Shown here: piece after piece, positions 5,721 to 5,731 of the stretch
Layout: each line of letters opens with the position of its first letter
Numbering within the stretch: position 1 is the first letter of the stretch
Notes under the pieces: generated by a model
Told to the model about the DNA's origin: nothing
Seen by the model: the letters and a program-made list of their open reading frames with translations, nothing else
The model's database searches: none
Assembly: GCA_023413555.1 (NCBI GenBank)
Contig: JAEZPG010000071.1
Span: 1-5,731 of the forward strand
Direction of reading: 5' to 3'
Source: Bacillota bacterium
GTDB taxonomy: Bacteria; Bacillota; Clostridia; Lachnospirales; Lachnospiraceae
Length of the DNA stretch: 5,731 nt
Made by a program: the position numbers and the translations under genes

Positions 5721-5731
5721 TATGTACTAGA

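Larger units (their letters stand above)
5059..5731. other. Long gene-poor region after dusB
   Basis: These 673 bases hold no protein gene I can support. From left to right there is a short AT-rich stretch (5059-5095) and a GC-richer block with stems (about 5105-5235). An AT-rich stretch with possible decayed minus-strand coding fragments follows (5236-5460). Then come an inverted repeat (5461-5487), a 33-codon ORF (5505-5606) and a very AT-rich promoter-like end (5607-5731). A plus-strand frame is open from 5120 to 5467 but lacks a ribosome binding site and resembles no family I know. No T-rich hairpin was seen that would end the dusB transcript. In related genomes greA and lysS often follow dusB, from memory, so this may be an inserted or decayed segment. 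Confidence 0.6.

Noticed and set aside
1..5731. CRISPR array, tRNA, rRNA, insertion sequence or defence system
   Set aside because: No regularly spaced repeats, cloverleaf sequences, transposase motifs or defence-gene motifs were seen on either strand.

Overview
The window reads as a piece of low-GC Firmicutes chromosome. The likely source is a Clostridium-cluster XIVa / Lachnospiraceae-type anaerobe such as a Lachnoclostridium relative. This is inferred from AT-rich codon use, purine-rich Shine-Dalgarno sites, the clostridial style of the citrate synthase, and the gene order birA - small hypothetical - Dabb protein - coaX - dusB. The species cannot be fixed from this sequence alone.

Layout. 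Bases 2-64 look like the last 20 codons of an upstream gene whose TAA directly abuts the ATG of a Si-type citrate synthase (65-1429). A strong intrinsic terminator (1457-1501) closes that unit. An extended -10 promoter just after it (1511-1519) probably starts a second, tightly packed co-oriented operon: birA (biotin-protein ligase and repressor), a 117-aa hypothetical, a 104-aa Dabb-fold protein, coaX (type III pantothenate kinase) and dusB (tRNA-dihydrouridine synthase). Gaps between these genes are 31, 28, 14 and 8 nt, each holding a good ribosome binding site.

The last 673 bases (5059-5731) hold no convincing protein gene. They contain a GC-richer block with nested, RNA-like stems (about 5105-5235), possible decayed coding fragments, a perfect 8-bp inverted repeat (5461-5487), one very small ORF with a ribosome binding site (5505-5606), and a good sigma-A-type promoter (5692-5720) pointing out of the window.

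How the genes fit together. Citrate synthase feeds acetyl-CoA into citrate and 2-oxoglutarate/glutamate synthesis. BirA attaches biotin to carboxylase or decarboxylase carrier domains and probably represses biotin genes. CoaX makes the first committed step of coenzyme A synthesis. DusB modifies tRNA. The second operon is therefore a cofactor and tRNA housekeeping unit. I see no clear new defence, mobile or biosynthetic system. The items most worth a second look are the altered glycine motifs in CoaX and the structured, gene-free tail after dusB.
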